Shown here one piece after another: positions 38,999 to 48,155 of a stretch of 64,000 bases of DNA. The notes beneath the pieces were generated by a model that saw nothing but the letters and a program-made list of their open reading frames with translations, was not told where the DNA came from and ran no database searches. The stretch's first letter is position 1; each line of letters opens with the position of its first letter. This DNA comes from Terriglobales bacterium (lineage in GTDB: Bacteria; Acidobacteriota; Terriglobia; Terriglobales; Acidobacteriaceae): positions 310,001-374,000 of the forward strand of contig DATMAB010000027.1 of assembly GCA_035573675.1 (NCBI GenBank). Reading direction: 5' to 3'. The translations under genes were made by a program, and so were the position numbers.

Positions 38999-40063
38999 TT
39001 GAACCCGACTCGCTTTCGCATCTGCACCCCAGTGGTTTTCCTGCTGGCACTGACTCTTTTGGCCGGATGCAAGAAGACGGAAAGCTCCGCCGATACTGCC
39101 GCTACCGTCAACGGCCGCAAGATCCTGCGCAGCGAAGTGGACAAGTACTTCGCCAACCAGACTTCGGGCGCGCCGCAGCCGCCCAAGGGCGAGCAGGCCA
39201 CCAGCCTGCGCCTGAGCATCCTGCGCGACCTCATCGATCAGGAGATCATGATGCAGCGCGCCGAGAAGCTCGGCCTGCTGGCGACCGATGCCGAAGTGGA
39301 CAGCAAGCTCACCGAGTTCAAGGCCCCCTACACCCAGGAGGAGTTTGACAAGCGCCTGAAGGAGCGCAACCTCACCCTCGACGATCTGAAGCGCGACCTC
39401 CGCCGCAACCTGACCATCCAGAAGGTCCTCAACAAGGACATTTCCTCCAAGATCACCATCTCCGACGCCGACGTCTCCGGTTACTACGAGGAGCACAAGG
39501 CTGAGTTCAACCTCATCGAGCCGCGCGTGCACCTGGCCCAGATCGTGGTCACCACCGCGCCCAACCCGCAGGTCCGCAATCAGAAGAACTCCAAGGCGCA
39601 GAACGAAGCCGAGGCCCGCAAGAAGATTCAGGAGATCATGAACCGCCTGGAAAGCGGCGAGGACTTCGCCACCCTGGCCATGAACTGGTCCGAGGACCCG
39701 CAGACCGCCTCCAACGGCGGCGACCTGGGTTTTGTGCCGGAGTCGGCGCTGAAGCAGGGCGAGGAGCCCGCCACCCGCGACGCCGTCATGCGGCTCAAGC
39801 CGGGCGAGACCAGCGGCATCATCCCGGTGGTGAACCCGCGCACCCGTGAGCTGTGGGGCTTCCGCATCATCCGGGTGCTGGCCAAGGAACCCGCCGGGCA
39901 GCGCGACCTCAACGATCCCCGCGTGCAGGAGATCATCCGCGGTCAGCTCCGCGAACGCCGTGAGCAGCTTCTCAAGGCCGCCTACTACGAGGTGGTCCGC
40001 AACGAGGCCCGCATCGAGAACCTGCTGGCCAAGGAAGTGCTGGGCAGCGCCGAGAACAAGTGA
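38999..40063 (+). CDS. SurA/PpiC-type peptidyl-prolyl isomerase lipoprotein
   Basis: The 354-residue product has a lipoprotein signal (VFLLALTLLAGCKK, lipobox LLAGC). A SurA_N-like helical region (VNGRKILRSEVDKYF, LRDLIDQEIMMQRAEKLGL) is followed by one parvulin domain (VHLAQIVVTT, GEDFATLAMNWSEDPQTASNGGDLGFVP) and a C-terminal helix. It is a periplasmic chaperone/isomerase. The TTG at 38999 has a GGAGG at suitable distance; GTG 38990 is too close to it. Confidence 0.9.
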   Translation: MNPTRFRICTPVVFLLALTLLAGCKKTESSADTAATVNGRKILRSEVDKYFANQTSGAPQPPKGEQATSLRLSILRDLIDQEIMMQRAEKLGLLATDAEVDSKLTEFKAPYTQEEFDKRLKERNLTLDDLKRDLRRNLTIQKVLNKDISSKITISDADVSGYYEEHKAEFNLIEPRVHLAQIVVTTAPNPQVRNQKNSKAQNEAEARKKIQEIMNRLESGEDFATLAMNWSEDPQTASNGGDLGFVPESALKQGEEPATRDAVMRLKPGETSGIIPVVNPRTRELWGFRIIRVLAKEPAGQRDLNDPRVQEIIRGQLRERREQLLKAAYYEVVRNEARIENLLAKEVLGSAENK

Positions 40064-40100
40064 GCGCATGGCGTGCCGGTTCGCTCGGCCTCGCTGGTCG

Positions 40101-40155
40101 AGGACCTGAGACCTTGACCCGACACCTGACACCTCGCACCCGACCTGTTACCCTG
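40101..40155. repeat. heptamer array
   Basis: Units GACACCT, GACACCT, CGCACCC, GACCTGT and neighbours, ending 11 nt before the next ATG. Confidence 0.8.
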
Positions 40156-40165
40156 TAACGCTCGC

Positions 40166-41272
40166 ATGAACCGGCTTTCCGCCTTCCCGGCCGCGGGGTT
40201 GCTGTTGTTGTGTGCGGCGTGCGCGGTGCCCGGGGCGCCCCAGCCTCCTTCTCTGGAGCTTCCGCGCCCGGTTCGCGACCTTGAGGCGCGGCGCAAGGGC
40301 GACCGTGTCCTGCTGGCCTGGACGCCCCCCGCCGAAACCACGGACGCCACCCGCATCGCCCGCCCGGGCGTGACGCGCGTGTGCCGCTTGCCGGATGCGC
40401 AAGCCACCACGTGTGCCCCGGCGGGCGAACTTGTCGCCGGTCGCTGGGCAGGCGTCCCACGCGCGGAGTTCACCGACCGCATCCCGCCGGAGGAGCAAAG
40501 TGCGAACCCGGCCGGATTCCGCTACTACGCCGTTGAAACCCTGAACGACCGCGGCCAGAGCGCCGGACTCTCCAACCGCGTCCAGGTTCCGCTCGCGCCC
40601 ACGCTCGAGCCCCCGAGCGACCTGCGGGCCGCACTCAGCGCCGAAGGCATTACGCTCACCTGGACCGGTCGCATCCATCAGCACGCAGAGCCGCAGATGC
40701 GCCATCGGTATCGCCTGTACCGTCGCAGTCCCGGCGGGCCGGATGCGGTCATCGCCGAGTTCCTGCTCACCACCGCGCCCGAAGCGCGCATTGTCGACCG
40801 CGCCTTCGACTGGGAAAAGACGTACCAGTATCGCGTCGCCGTGGTCACGGTTTTTCCGCGGGATGGCGAAGCGCCCATCGAAGTGGAGGGCGAGGACTCG
40901 GCGGCGGTAGAAGTCGTAGCCCACGATACCTTCCCGCCTGCAGCACCCACCGGCCTGCAAGCGGTTTCTTCCGCGAGCGGTGCCGAGCGATTCGTGGACC
41001 TCATTTGGACCGCGAACACCGAGGCCGACCTCGCGGGCTATCACGTCTATCGCCGCGACCCCACGCCGCCGCACCGGCGCGCAGCCGGCACCGGCGATCC
41101 TGGTGAATTCCTGCCGCCCCGCCGCATCACCTCCGAATTGGTGAAAGCCCCCGCCTTCCGCGACTCCCAGGTCGAGCCCGGGAAGCGATATCTTTACTCG
41201 GTCACCGCCGTAGACGTGCGCGGCAACGAGAGCCCGCCCTCGGCGGAAGCGTCCGAGACGGTGCCCGAGTAG
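40166..41272 (+). CDS. fibronectin type III-like lipoprotein
   Basis: The 368-residue product has a lipoprotein signal peptide (GLLLLCAAC lipobox). Three Ig-like/FN3 beta-sandwich segments follow, recognisable by PPSDLRAALSAEGITLTWTG, YRLYRRSPGG, YQYRVAVVTV, PTGLQAVSS, DLIWTANTEADLAGYHVYRR and YLYSVTAVDVRGNESPPS. No catalytic motif. Probably a surface or periplasmic adhesion/scaffold protein. It abuts the next gene (2 nt gap). Confidence 0.85.
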   Translation: MNRLSAFPAAGLLLLCAACAVPGAPQPPSLELPRPVRDLEARRKGDRVLLAWTPPAETTDATRIARPGVTRVCRLPDAQATTCAPAGELVAGRWAGVPRAEFTDRIPPEEQSANPAGFRYYAVETLNDRGQSAGLSNRVQVPLAPTLEPPSDLRAALSAEGITLTWTGRIHQHAEPQMRHRYRLYRRSPGGPDAVIAEFLLTTAPEARIVDRAFDWEKTYQYRVAVVTVFPRDGEAPIEVEGEDSAAVEVVAHDTFPPAAPTGLQAVSSASGAERFVDLIWTANTEADLAGYHVYRRDPTPPHRRAAGTGDPGEFLPPRRITSELVKAPAFRDSQVEPGKRYLYSVTAVDVRGNESPPSAEASETVPE

Positions 41273-41274
41273 CC

Positions 41275-42066
41275 ATGCGATTCTGCCGCTTCCAATCCGC
41301 CGAGGGTCCGCGCTACGGCCGCATCGACGCCGTCGCCGGGCGCGATTGCATCATCGAGATCATCGCGCCGCCCTTCCCGCCCGCGGGCGTCGAGCCGGCG
41401 CAGCCGCTGCCCCGTCCGCTGCCCGTCGAGTACGCGCAACTGCTGGTTCCCGTCGAGCCCTCGAAGATCGTCTGCATCGGCCGCAACTATCGCGAGCACG
41501 CCAAAGAACTGGAGCACGAGATTCCGACCGAGCCCATGTTCTTCCTCAAGCCGCCGTCCTCGCTTCTTGCGCACGCAGGAGTCATCCGCTGCCCGCGGGA
41601 ATCCCAGCGCGTGGACCACGAGGGCGAGCTGGCCCTGGTCATCGCCCGCACCTGCTCCCGACTGGCCGAGGGCGAGGACGTGCGGCCGTTCATCCTCGGC
41701 TACACCTGCCTCAACGACGTGACCGCCCGCGACCTGCAGCCCAAGTCCGGCCCCTGGACCCGGGCCAAGGGTTTCGACACTTTCTGTCCCGTGGGCCCGC
41801 TGGTGAGCGATGGGCTGGATCCCTGGGCTGGGGTGGCGGTCGAAACCCGGGTGAACGGTCAGGTGCGCCAGCAGGGAAACACACGCGATTTCCTGTTTCC
41901 CCTCGATGCTATAATCCGTGCCATCTCCCGCGTCATGACCTTGCTTCCCGGCGACCTCGTCGCTACGGGCACGCCCGCGGGCGTGGGCCCGCTCCAGACC
42001 GGGGACACAGTGGAGGTGAGCGTGGAGGGCGTGGGCACCTTGCGCAACACCGTCATGGACGAGTGA
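41275..42066 (+). CDS. fumarylacetoacetate hydrolase-family enzyme
   Basis: The 263-residue FAH-fold protein has [43 protein letters not shown] (acidic metal ligands), [25 protein letters not shown] and [18 protein letters not shown]. These Mg-dependent enzymes cleave or decarboxylate acylpyruvates or 2-oxo-4-ene diacids. The exact substrate is uncertain. Next gene follows after 16 nt. Confidence 0.92.
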   Translation: MRFCRFQSAEGPRYGRIDAVAGRDCIIEIIAPPFPPAGVEPAQPLPRPLPVEYAQLLVPVEPSKIVCIGRNYREHAKELEHEIPTEPMFFLKPPSSLLAHAGVIRCPRESQRVDHEGELALVIARTCSRLAEGEDVRPFILGYTCLNDVTARDLQPKSGPWTRAKGFDTFCPVGPLVSDGLDPWAGVAVETRVNGQVRQQGNTRDFLFPLDAIIRAISRVMTLLPGDLVATGTPAGVGPLQTGDTVEVSVEGVGTLRNTVMDE

Positions 42067-42082
42067 TACAGGTGCAACCAAG

Positions 42083-42727
42083 ATGAAATTCTTCCTCGAC
42101 ACCGCCAACCTGAACGAGATTCGCGAGGCCGCCGCCCTCGGCATCCTCGACGGCGTCACCACCAACCCGTCTCTGGTGGCCAAGGAGGGCAAGCCCTTCA
42201 AGGAGACCATCCTCGAGATCTGTTCCGTCGTGGATGGCCCGGTGAACGTTGAGGTGGTCGCCACCGATGCCGGCGGAATGTGCAGGGAAGCGCACGACTA
42301 CGTCACCTGGCACAAGAGCGTGGTGGTCAAGCTGCCCACCACGCGCGAAGGATTGAAGGCCTGCAAGTGCCTTTCCGGGGAGGGCATCCGCACCAACCTG
42401 ACGCTGTGCTTCTCACCCAACCAGGCGCTGCTGGTGGCCAAGGCCGGAGCCACCTATGTAAGCCCCTTCGTGGGCCGCCTCGATGACATCAGCCACGTGG
42501 GCATGGACGTGGTCCGCACAACGGTGCAGATCTACCGGAATTACGGCTACGCGACGCAGGTGCTGGCGGCGTCCCTGCGGCATCCTCTGCACGTGGTGGA
42601 GGCCGCGCTGGCCGGCGCGCACGTGGCCACCATGCCTTTCAAGGTTTTCGAGCTCATGCTCAAGCATCCGCTGACCGATCGCGGCCTGGAACAGTTCCTC
42701 AAGGATTGGGAGAAAGCGAAGAAATAG
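42083..42727 (+). CDS. tal: transaldolase / fructose-6-phosphate aldolase-type enzyme
   Basis: The 214-residue protein is of the small Fsa/TalC class: [58 protein letters not shown] (Schiff-base Lys), [13 protein letters not shown] and [29 protein letters not shown]. It transfers a dihydroxyacetone unit in the pentose phosphate pathway. The stop codon TAG is the first three bases of a heptamer array. Confidence 0.95.
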   Translation: MKFFLDTANLNEIREAAALGILDGVTTNPSLVAKEGKPFKETILEICSVVDGPVNVEVVATDAGGMCREAHDYVTWHKSVVVKLPTTREGLKACKCLSGEGIRTNLTLCFSPNQALLVAKAGATYVSPFVGRLDDISHVGMDVVRTTVQIYRNYGYATQVLAASLRHPLHVVEAALAGAHVATMPFKVFELMLKHPLTDRGLEQFLKDWEKAKK

Positions 42728-42759
42728 TGGCTAGTGGTCGGTGGCCAGTGGTCAGTTTC
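42725..42759. repeat. heptamer array starting at the transaldolase stop codon
   Basis: Five units: TAGTGGC, TAGTGGT, CGGTGGC, CAGTGGT, CAGTTTC. The first TAG is the stop codon itself. Confidence 0.9.
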
Positions 42760-42831
42760 AGAATCCCCAAGGTCCTTTCTTCCCGCCATCCTGAGCGCAG
42801 GATCTCGGTTTTCTTCCCGCGACTTTAGCCA

Positions 42832-43218
42832 ATGGATCGTACGCTTCTCTACATCACCTCCGCGGCTGTCGCCATCGCCGGCTCGGCTGCCGCCGTCTCC
42901 TGGTTCCGTCGCCGTAAGACTCCCGAGCAGCGCGAGCGCGAACGGCGCCAGCGCCTGGTGGCGACCGGCCGCATCATCGACGGCACCATCCTCGATGTGC
43001 ACGAGGTTCCTTCGACCGCAGGTCCGCTGCAACTGCTCGTCTACCGCTACGACGTGCGCGGCGTTTCCTACGAAGCCTCGCAGGACGTCACCCATCTGCG
43101 TCAATACCTGGACCTCCACTCCTGCCGTATCGGCGTGCCCGCCGCCGTGAAGTACGACCCCCACAATCCCGGCGACTCCATCGTCATCGCCGAGGGCTGG
43201 TCGGGCCTCCGGTCATAA
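42832..43218 (+). CDS. DUF3592-like single-TM protein
   Basis: The 128-residue product has an N-terminal TM (LLYITSAAVAIAGSAAAVSWF) followed by a charged stretch and a small beta-rich domain (GRIIDGTILDVHEVPS, YRYDVRGVSYEASQDV, VPAAVKYDPHNPGDSIV). The final VKYDP.NP segment is typical of DUF3592. Function unknown. Preceded by a CATCCTGAGCGCAGGATCTC repeat fragment. Confidence 0.75.
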   Translation: MDRTLLYITSAAVAIAGSAAAVSWFRRRKTPEQRERERRQRLVATGRIIDGTILDVHEVPSTAGPLQLLVYRYDVRGVSYEASQDVTHLRQYLDLHSCRIGVPAAVKYDPHNPGDSIVIAEGWSGLRS

Positions 43219-43225
43219 CCCTTGC

Positions 43226-43275
43226 GGTGCCCCGCCTCAGGTCTGCGCGATGCTCTTCCGCGCAGACGTGGGGAA
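43226..43275. repeat. hairpin repeat GGTCTGCGCG / CGCGCAGACGTGGGG
   Basis: GTGCCCCGCCTCAGGTCTGC with the inverted GCGCAGACGTGGGG; same family as 4773, 12799, 16921 and 44894. Confidence 0.75.
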
Positions 43276-43428
43276 AGGCCGCGCTGACGCCATGCCCCGG
43301 GGCTACAGAGTGTCCCGGATTCCGCGTAACCGTCGGCCGTACCAGGCATCTACATGATTTGGCGGCACTAACTGAAATCCGGCTGTGCTCCCGTGGTTTT
43401 GCAACTGCGTTGATACAATAAACTGCAG

Positions 43429-44169
43429 ATGTCGAGTCTTCCGCTTCCCATCGCGGCGTTCGTGGCAGGGCTGGTGTCGTTCCTTTCGCCCTGCGTGCTG
43501 CCGCTGGTCCCCGGCTATGTTTCGCTCATCTCCGGCGTGGGTGTGGAAGAGCTCAAGACCCGCGAGCAGCGCCTGCTGGGCGCCTTGATGCGCAACTCGC
43601 TGATGTTCATCCTGGGCTTCTCGGCAGTGTTCATCGCGCTGGGTGCGGTTGCGACCACGGTGGGGCAGATGGCCCGCGACTATTACCCCATCCTGACCCG
43701 CGTGGCCGGCCTGGTAATCATCGTGTTCGGCCTGCATCTCACCGGGTTGATGAAGATCAAGGCCCTCTACGCGGATAAGCGCCTGCACAGCGTCAAGGGC
43801 GGCTCCACCATGGCGGGCGCCTTCCTGGTGGGATTCGCCTTCGCCTTCGGCTGGACGCCCTGCATCGGGCCCATCCTGGCTACCATCCTGGCGCTAGCGG
43901 GCTCGCAGGAGCAGGTCATCCAGGGCGTCGCTCTGCTGGCCGTGTACTCGCTGGGACTGGCGGTGCCGTTCCTGCTGACTTCGCTGGGCATCGACCGCTT
44001 CCTCGAGTTCTACGCGCGCTTCCGGCGGTACTTGAATGCGGTGGAGGTCGGCAGTGGCGTTCTGCTCATCCTCATCGGTACTCTGGTGTTCACGCGCAAG
44101 CTGACCCTGCTGGCGGGATGGTTGAACCAGATGCCCGTCTTCCGCTGGCTGGTTGAGGGATATCTGTGA
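43429..44169 (+). CDS. ccdA: CcdA-type membrane thiol:disulfide transporter
   Basis: The 246-residue polytopic protein has six TM helices and two intramembrane Cys: FLSPCVLPLVPGYVSLISG in TM1 and FAFGWTPCIGPILATIL in TM4. It carries reducing equivalents from cytoplasmic thioredoxin to periplasmic acceptors. It overlaps the next gene by 4 nt (GTGA), so it is coupled to the ResA-like partner. Confidence 0.95.
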   Translation: MSSLPLPIAAFVAGLVSFLSPCVLPLVPGYVSLISGVGVEELKTREQRLLGALMRNSLMFILGFSAVFIALGAVATTVGQMARDYYPILTRVAGLVIIVFGLHLTGLMKIKALYADKRLHSVKGGSTMAGAFLVGFAFAFGWTPCIGPILATILALAGSQEQVIQGVALLAVYSLGLAVPFLLTSLGIDRFLEFYARFRRYLNAVEVGSGVLLILIGTLVFTRKLTLLAGWLNQMPVFRWLVEGYL

Positions 44170-44759
44170 AGCGCAACGCAATCGTGCTTTCGGTAGTGAC
44201 GCTGGCGGTGGCCCTGATGCTCTATGCCGGCAGCCGCCTGGCCGTGCCCCACGACAAGCCTGCCGCAGGCGGCAAACTGCGCGGCAATCCGCAGGGCGCG
44301 CTGGCGCCCGACTTCACCTTGCAGTCACTCGACGGGCGCACCGTGCGCCTGGCCGATCTGCGCGGCAAGGCCGTGGTGCTGAACTTCTGGGCCACCTGGT
44401 GCGGGCCCTGCAAGATCGAAATGCCCTGGCTGGACGAGTTCCAGAAGAAATACAGCGCCCAGGGCGTGGAGGTCATCGGCGTCTCCATGGATGAGGACCG
44501 CAGCAAGGTGGGCCCCTTCATCCAGGAGCTGGGCGTCGGGTACACCATCCTGCATGGCACCGAGGAAGTCGGTGACGCCTACGGCGGCGTGCAGTTCCTG
44601 CCCGCCACCTTCTATATCGATCGCGAAGGCAAGATTGTGGACCGGGTCTTCGGCCTGGTGAGCCACAGCGAGATCGAGGGCAATATCAAGAAGTCCATGG
44701 GCACGGTCGCCGCCGTCCCACCGGCGCAGGAGCATGCAGACACGCACGAGGGACATTGA
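44166..44759 (+). CDS. ResA/TlpA-like membrane-anchored thioredoxin
   Basis: The 197-residue product has an N-terminal anchor (VLSVVTLAVALMLYAGSRL), then a thioredoxin fold: APDFTLQSLDGRTVRLADLRGKAVVLNFWATWCGPCKIEMPWLDEF with the WCGPC active site and VQFLPATFYIDREGKIV. It would receive electrons from the CcdA protein for cytochrome c maturation or other periplasmic thiol reduction. GTG at 44166 overlaps the ccdA stop. Confidence 0.93.
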   Translation: MKRNAIVLSVVTLAVALMLYAGSRLAVPHDKPAAGGKLRGNPQGALAPDFTLQSLDGRTVRLADLRGKAVVLNFWATWCGPCKIEMPWLDEFQKKYSAQGVEVIGVSMDEDRSKVGPFIQELGVGYTILHGTEEVGDAYGGVQFLPATFYIDREGKIVDRVFGLVSHSEIEGNIKKSMGTVAAVPPAQEHADTHEGH

Positions 44760-44775
44760 GCCGATGTTCGGGTTC

Positions 44776-44835
44776 GTATCAGGGGACGACTTCAGTCGTG
44801 CCGATACGCAGCCATTAACCATGGGGCTTTAGCGC
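44776..44835. repeat. palindromic repeat CGACTTCAGTCG with GGGGCTTTAGCGC module
   Basis: GTATCAGGGGACGACTTCAG, TCGTGCCGATACG, then a GGGGCTTTAG module. Same order of parts as at 3387 and 10142. Confidence 0.8.
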
Positions 44836-44893
44836 GTGAGGTAAGGCGAGATGAATTCAGGACCAACCCGCGAAGCGCGCGGCAGTATGAGAA

Positions 44894-44937
44894 GGTGCCC
44901 CATGTCTGCGCCTTGGCGTTCGGCGCAGACGCGGGAA
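44894..44937. repeat. hairpin repeat GTCTGCGCC / GGCGCAGAC
   Basis: GGTGCCCCATGTCTGCGCC and GGCGCAGACGCGGG pair; same family as 4773, 12799, 16921 and 43226. Confidence 0.8.
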
Positions 44938-44952
44938 AAATGGGCTCTACAG

Positions 44953-45040
44953 CAGTCGCGAAGCGACGGCAAATCGATAGCCCAGCACGTAAGTGCTGGG
45001 TGGCAGAAGCGAGTGGCGCCCGAGTCCCGTAGGGACGGCA
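44953..45040 (+). repeat. multi-hairpin dispersed repeat, copy D (three hairpins)
   Basis: Hairpin 1 GTCGCGAAGCGAC (44955-44967), spacer GGCAAATCGATAG, hairpin 2 CCCAGCACGTAAGTGCTGGG (44981-45000), hairpin 3 GTCCCGTAGGGAC (45024-45036). It ends 17 nt before the ATG at 45058 and is matched by copy E on the other side of that gene. Confidence 0.9.
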
Positions 45041-45057
45041 CCCAGGGAAGAGAAACG

Positions 45058-45552
45058 ATGTTCGCGAAACTAACCTCCGGATTCTTATTGATGGCCCTGT
45101 TCACCCTCCCGCTCGCCGCGCAATGGAGCAATCCGCCGACGGCACCGACGGTGAACGTCGCGCCGGTCGCGCCCATCACCGTAGCCGCGGGAAAGGCCAC
45201 GCAGGTGCCCATCCGCTTCACGCTCACCAAGGGCTTCCACGTGAATTCCAACGTCCCCCGGTCGGAGCTGCTTATCCCCACCGTGCTCATGCTCAACGCT
45301 CCCGCACCTGCGATTACCTTCGATATCGCCTATCCCAAGGGCGAGGACGTGGCCTTCGACTTCGCGCCCAAGGAGAAGCTGAATGTCTACACGGGCGAGT
45401 TCATCCTGAACGTGCGTGTGAAGGCGGCGCGTTCTGCAGCTGCGGGCACCCACAAAGTCGCAGGCGACCTGCGCTACCAGGCCTGTAACGACCGTGCCTG
45501 CTTCCCGCCGAAGAAAGTTCCCGTGGCCTTCGATCTCGTAGTGACTAAATAG
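45058..45552 (+). CDS. DsbD N-terminal-domain-like secreted thiol protein
   Basis: The 164-residue protein has a signal peptide (SGFLLMALFTLPLAAQW) and an Ig-like domain matching nDsbD: VPIRFTLTKGFHVNSN and LRYQACNDRACFPPKKVPVAFDLVV, whose Cys pair (CNDRAC) corresponds to the nDsbD redox cysteines. With CcdA and the ResA-like protein just upstream, the three genes make a split DsbD. The ATG at 45058 is preceded by GGGAAGAG. Repeat copies D and E flank it directly. Confidence 0.85.
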   Translation: MFAKLTSGFLLMALFTLPLAAQWSNPPTAPTVNVAPVAPITVAAGKATQVPIRFTLTKGFHVNSNVPRSELLIPTVLMLNAPAPAITFDIAYPKGEDVAFDFAPKEKLNVYTGEFILNVRVKAARSAAAGTHKVAGDLRYQACNDRACFPPKKVPVAFDLVVTK

Positions 45553-45632
45553 CTCTGGGTACGACTGACATCGTGCCGAACAGGCAGACGACCCCTAGGC
45601 AGCGGATACCATGTTGACGATCAGCAATTCGT

Positions 45633-45720
45633 CAGTCGCGAAGCGACGGAAACTCGAAAGCCCAGCACGTTAGTGCTGGGTGAAGATTGGAGAACGGTCC
45701 GAGTCGCGTAGCGACGGCAC
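45633..45720 (+). repeat. multi-hairpin dispersed repeat, copy E (three hairpins)
   Basis: Hairpin 1 GTCGCGAAGCGAC (45635-45647), hairpin 2 CCCAGCACGTTAGTGCTGGG (45661-45680), hairpin 3 GTCGCGTAGCGAC (45703-45715). Hairpin spacings match copy D to within 1 nt. Hairpin 3 changes paired bases on both arms relative to copy D. Confidence 0.9.
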
Positions 45721-45745
45721 CTGAGAGAAATCTGACCAACCTTAA

Positions 45746-46132
45746 TCACTCCGTCCGTATCTGCATCGTGTCGTCGATGCTGAGCTGGCGCGGCACGCCC
45801 CGCTCAGGCGTCCCCGTATGCGTGGCCACGATGCGGAACCCGCCCTCGGTAATCTCCGCCGAATACTGATACGGCCCGCGGCTGTTCGTCGGCATGGAGA
45901 TGTCACCGGCCGCGCGCAGCTCGTCGATGGTGGCGTACTTGCCCTCGGTGGCGAAGTGGCGCCGCTCAGCATTGGCCAGCGCGATCAGGTCGTTCTTCAC
46001 GCCCGCCACATCGATGGTCGCCCGCGGGCTGCCTCCCTCCGTCGGCGCCACGTTCTGCGCCTGGCGCGTGAAGATGTAGAAGCCAACCGCTACCACCACC
46101 AACAGCCCGACGAATCCCAGCGCCCGTCCCAT
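45746..46132 (-). CDS. small membrane-anchored protein with pilin-like architecture
   Basis: The 128-residue product has an N-terminal TM (LGFVGLLVVVAVGFYIF), a short linker, then a helix and beta-rich domain: NDLIALANAERRHFATEGKYATIDEL and SRGPYQYSAEITEGGFRIVATH. That order (helix with ANAER..F, then YATIDEL, then GYRF-like strands) resembles type IV pilin-like/pseudopilin soluble domains, but the N-terminal cleavage/Glu5 signature is absent. Function uncertain. Confidence 0.7.
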   Translation of the reverse strand: MGRALGFVGLLVVVAVGFYIFTRQAQNVAPTEGGSPRATIDVAGVKNDLIALANAERRHFATEGKYATIDELRAAGDISMPTNSRGPYQYSAEITEGGFRIVATHTGTPERGVPRQLSIDDTMQIRTE

Positions 46133-46214
46133 GATGCCCTCCGCTCGGGCATTCTAATGCTGTATGGCTCACGTTTGTCGTGTCTGGAAGACATGCAACT
46201 TTTCCCTCATGGGT

Positions 46215-47945
46215 TCACAGCGCTTTTTCGATCTTCGCCCAGGTGTCCTTCAGCGCCACCGTCCGGTTGAACACCGGCTTCCCCGGCTTGGAATCGGGAT
46301 CGACGCAGAAGTACCCTAGGCGCTCGAACTGGTAGCGTGCGCCGACCGCCGCCCCGGCCAGTGAAGGCTCCAGCTTGCAGCCGCTGAGAATGACCAGCGA
46401 GTTCGGATCAAGATTAGCGGTGAAGTCCTGGCCGTCCTCCGTCTGGTTGGGGTCGGGCTTGGTGAACAGCTTGTCGTAGAGCCGCACTTCGGCGTCAAGC
46501 GCATGCGCCGCTGACACCCAGTGGATGGTCGCTTTGACCTTGCGTCCGTCCGGAGCATTCCCGCCCCGCGTGGCAGGATCGTAGGTACAGCGCACCTCGA
46601 CCACTTCGCCCTTGGCGTCCTTCACCACGCTCTTGCAGGTTACGAAGTAGCCGTAGCGCAGCCGCACTTCGCGGCCGGGCGCCAGCCGGTGGTAGCCCTT
46701 GGGCGGGTCTTCCCGGAAGTCGTCCTGCTCGATGTAAAGCTCCCGTGAGAAAGGAACCTTGCGAGTTCCCGCAGCGGGATCTTCCGGGTTGTTGACGGCT
46801 TCGACTTCCTCCACCTGCCCTTCGGGGTAGTTCTCGATCACCAGCTTCAGGGGGCGGAGCACGGCCATCACCCGCGGCGCGCGCGCGTTCAGCTCCTTGC
46901 GCACAAAGTGCTCCAGCATCGCGTAGTCGGTCGTCCCGTTGGTGCGCGAGACGCCCACCGCGGCGCAGAAATTGCGGATGGCCTCCGGCGGAAAGCCGCG
47001 CCGCCGCAGCCCGCAAAGCGTGGGCATGCGCGGATCGTCCCAGCCGCTCACATGACCTTCCTGCACCAGTTGCAGCAGCTTGCGCTTGCTCAGCACCGTG
47101 TAGGTGAGGTTGAGGCGGTCGAACTCGATCTGCTGCGAAGGAAAGATGCCCAGGTTCTCGATGAACCAGCGGTAGAGCGGCTGATGGTCGGCGAACTCCA
47201 GCGTGCACATCGAGTGCGTGATTCGCTCGATGGAATCGCTCTGGCCGTGCGCATAATCGTAGGTCGGATAGATGCACCACTTGTTCCCGGTGCGATGGTG
47301 CGCTGCATGCACGATGCGGTACATCACCGGATCACGCAGGTTCAGGTTGGGTGAAGCCATGTCGATCTTCGCGCGCAGCGTCCGCGACCCGTTGGGGAAC
47401 TCGCCCTTGCGCATGCGCCCGAACAGGTCGAGGTTCTCCTCGACCGAGCGGTTGCGATACGGGCTTTCGCGGCCGGGCTCGGTCAACGTGCCGCGATATT
47501 CGCGGACTTCATCGGCGCTCAGATCGTCCACGTAGGCCTTGCCCGCCTTAATGAGTTGAACGGCCCACTCGTAGAGCTGATCGAAGTAGTCGGAGGCGTA
47601 GAACAGGCCGTCCCACTCGTAGCCCAGCCAGCGCACATCTTCTTGGATGGACTCGACGTACTCGGTTTCCTCCTTTTCCGGATTGGTATCGTCGAAGCGC
47701 AGGTTGGTGCGGCCGCCGAATTCGTCGGCGAGGGAAAAGTCGAGGTAGATGGCTTTGGCGTGCCCGATGTGGAGATACCCGTTGGGCTCGGGAGGGAACC
47801 GCGTCTGGATAACGGCGTCGCCGAACTTCCGCGTCCGCAGATCCTCGACGATGATGTCGCGGATGAAGTTCGAGGGCTTCACCTCGGCCGAGGCGGCCGC
47901 TCCGGCGTCCACGGCAGGCTTCGGGTTCTTGGCGGCTTCGGGCAT
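46215..47945 (-). CDS. glnS: glutaminyl-tRNA synthetase
   Basis: Class I aminoacyl-tRNA synthetase charging tRNA-Gln directly. [18 protein letters not shown] holds the HIGH motif, [12 protein letters not shown] follows, [17 protein letters not shown] is the GlnRS-type signature, and TVLSKRKL is the KMSKS equivalent. Two C-terminal anticodon-binding beta-barrels follow ([23 protein letters not shown]). MPEAAKNP at 47945 is the likeliest start; the ATG at 47972 adds 9 residues. Confidence 0.96.
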   Translation of the reverse strand: MPEAAKNPKPAVDAGAAASAEVKPSNFIRDIIVEDLRTRKFGDAVIQTRFPPEPNGYLHIGHAKAIYLDFSLADEFGGRTNLRFDDTNPEKEETEYVESIQEDVRWLGYEWDGLFYASDYFDQLYEWAVQLIKAGKAYVDDLSADEVREYRGTLTEPGRESPYRNRSVEENLDLFGRMRKGEFPNGSRTLRAKIDMASPNLNLRDPVMYRIVHAAHHRTGNKWCIYPTYDYAHGQSDSIERITHSMCTLEFADHQPLYRWFIENLGIFPSQQIEFDRLNLTYTVLSKRKLLQLVQEGHVSGWDDPRMPTLCGLRRRGFPPEAIRNFCAAVGVSRTNGTTDYAMLEHFVRKELNARAPRVMAVLRPLKLVIENYPEGQVEEVEAVNNPEDPAAGTRKVPFSRELYIEQDDFREDPPKGYHRLAPGREVRLRYGYFVTCKSVVKDAKGEVVEVRCTYDPATRGGNAPDGRKVKATIHWVSAAHALDAEVRLYDKLFTKPDPNQTEDGQDFTANLDPNSLVILSGCKLEPSLAGAAVGARYQFERLGYFCVDPDSKPGKPVFNRTVALKDTWAKIEKAL

Positions 47946-48155
47946 GGGCGGAGCCAATCTCCATCTTAGCAACTGGGCCTACTCCTGCAGTTGGAACGCC
48001 CGCAACCGGCCCCACATGCCGCCCAACCGGGTACCTTAGTAACCTCGGAACGCATTGACGGAGGCTGGGTTCGGCCCTATAGTGCAGACAAAACCGTTTG
48101 CCGCATCGAGGCCGGTTCGCGCGTCCCTGGCCATCCCCGGGCGAGATGCCGCGCG

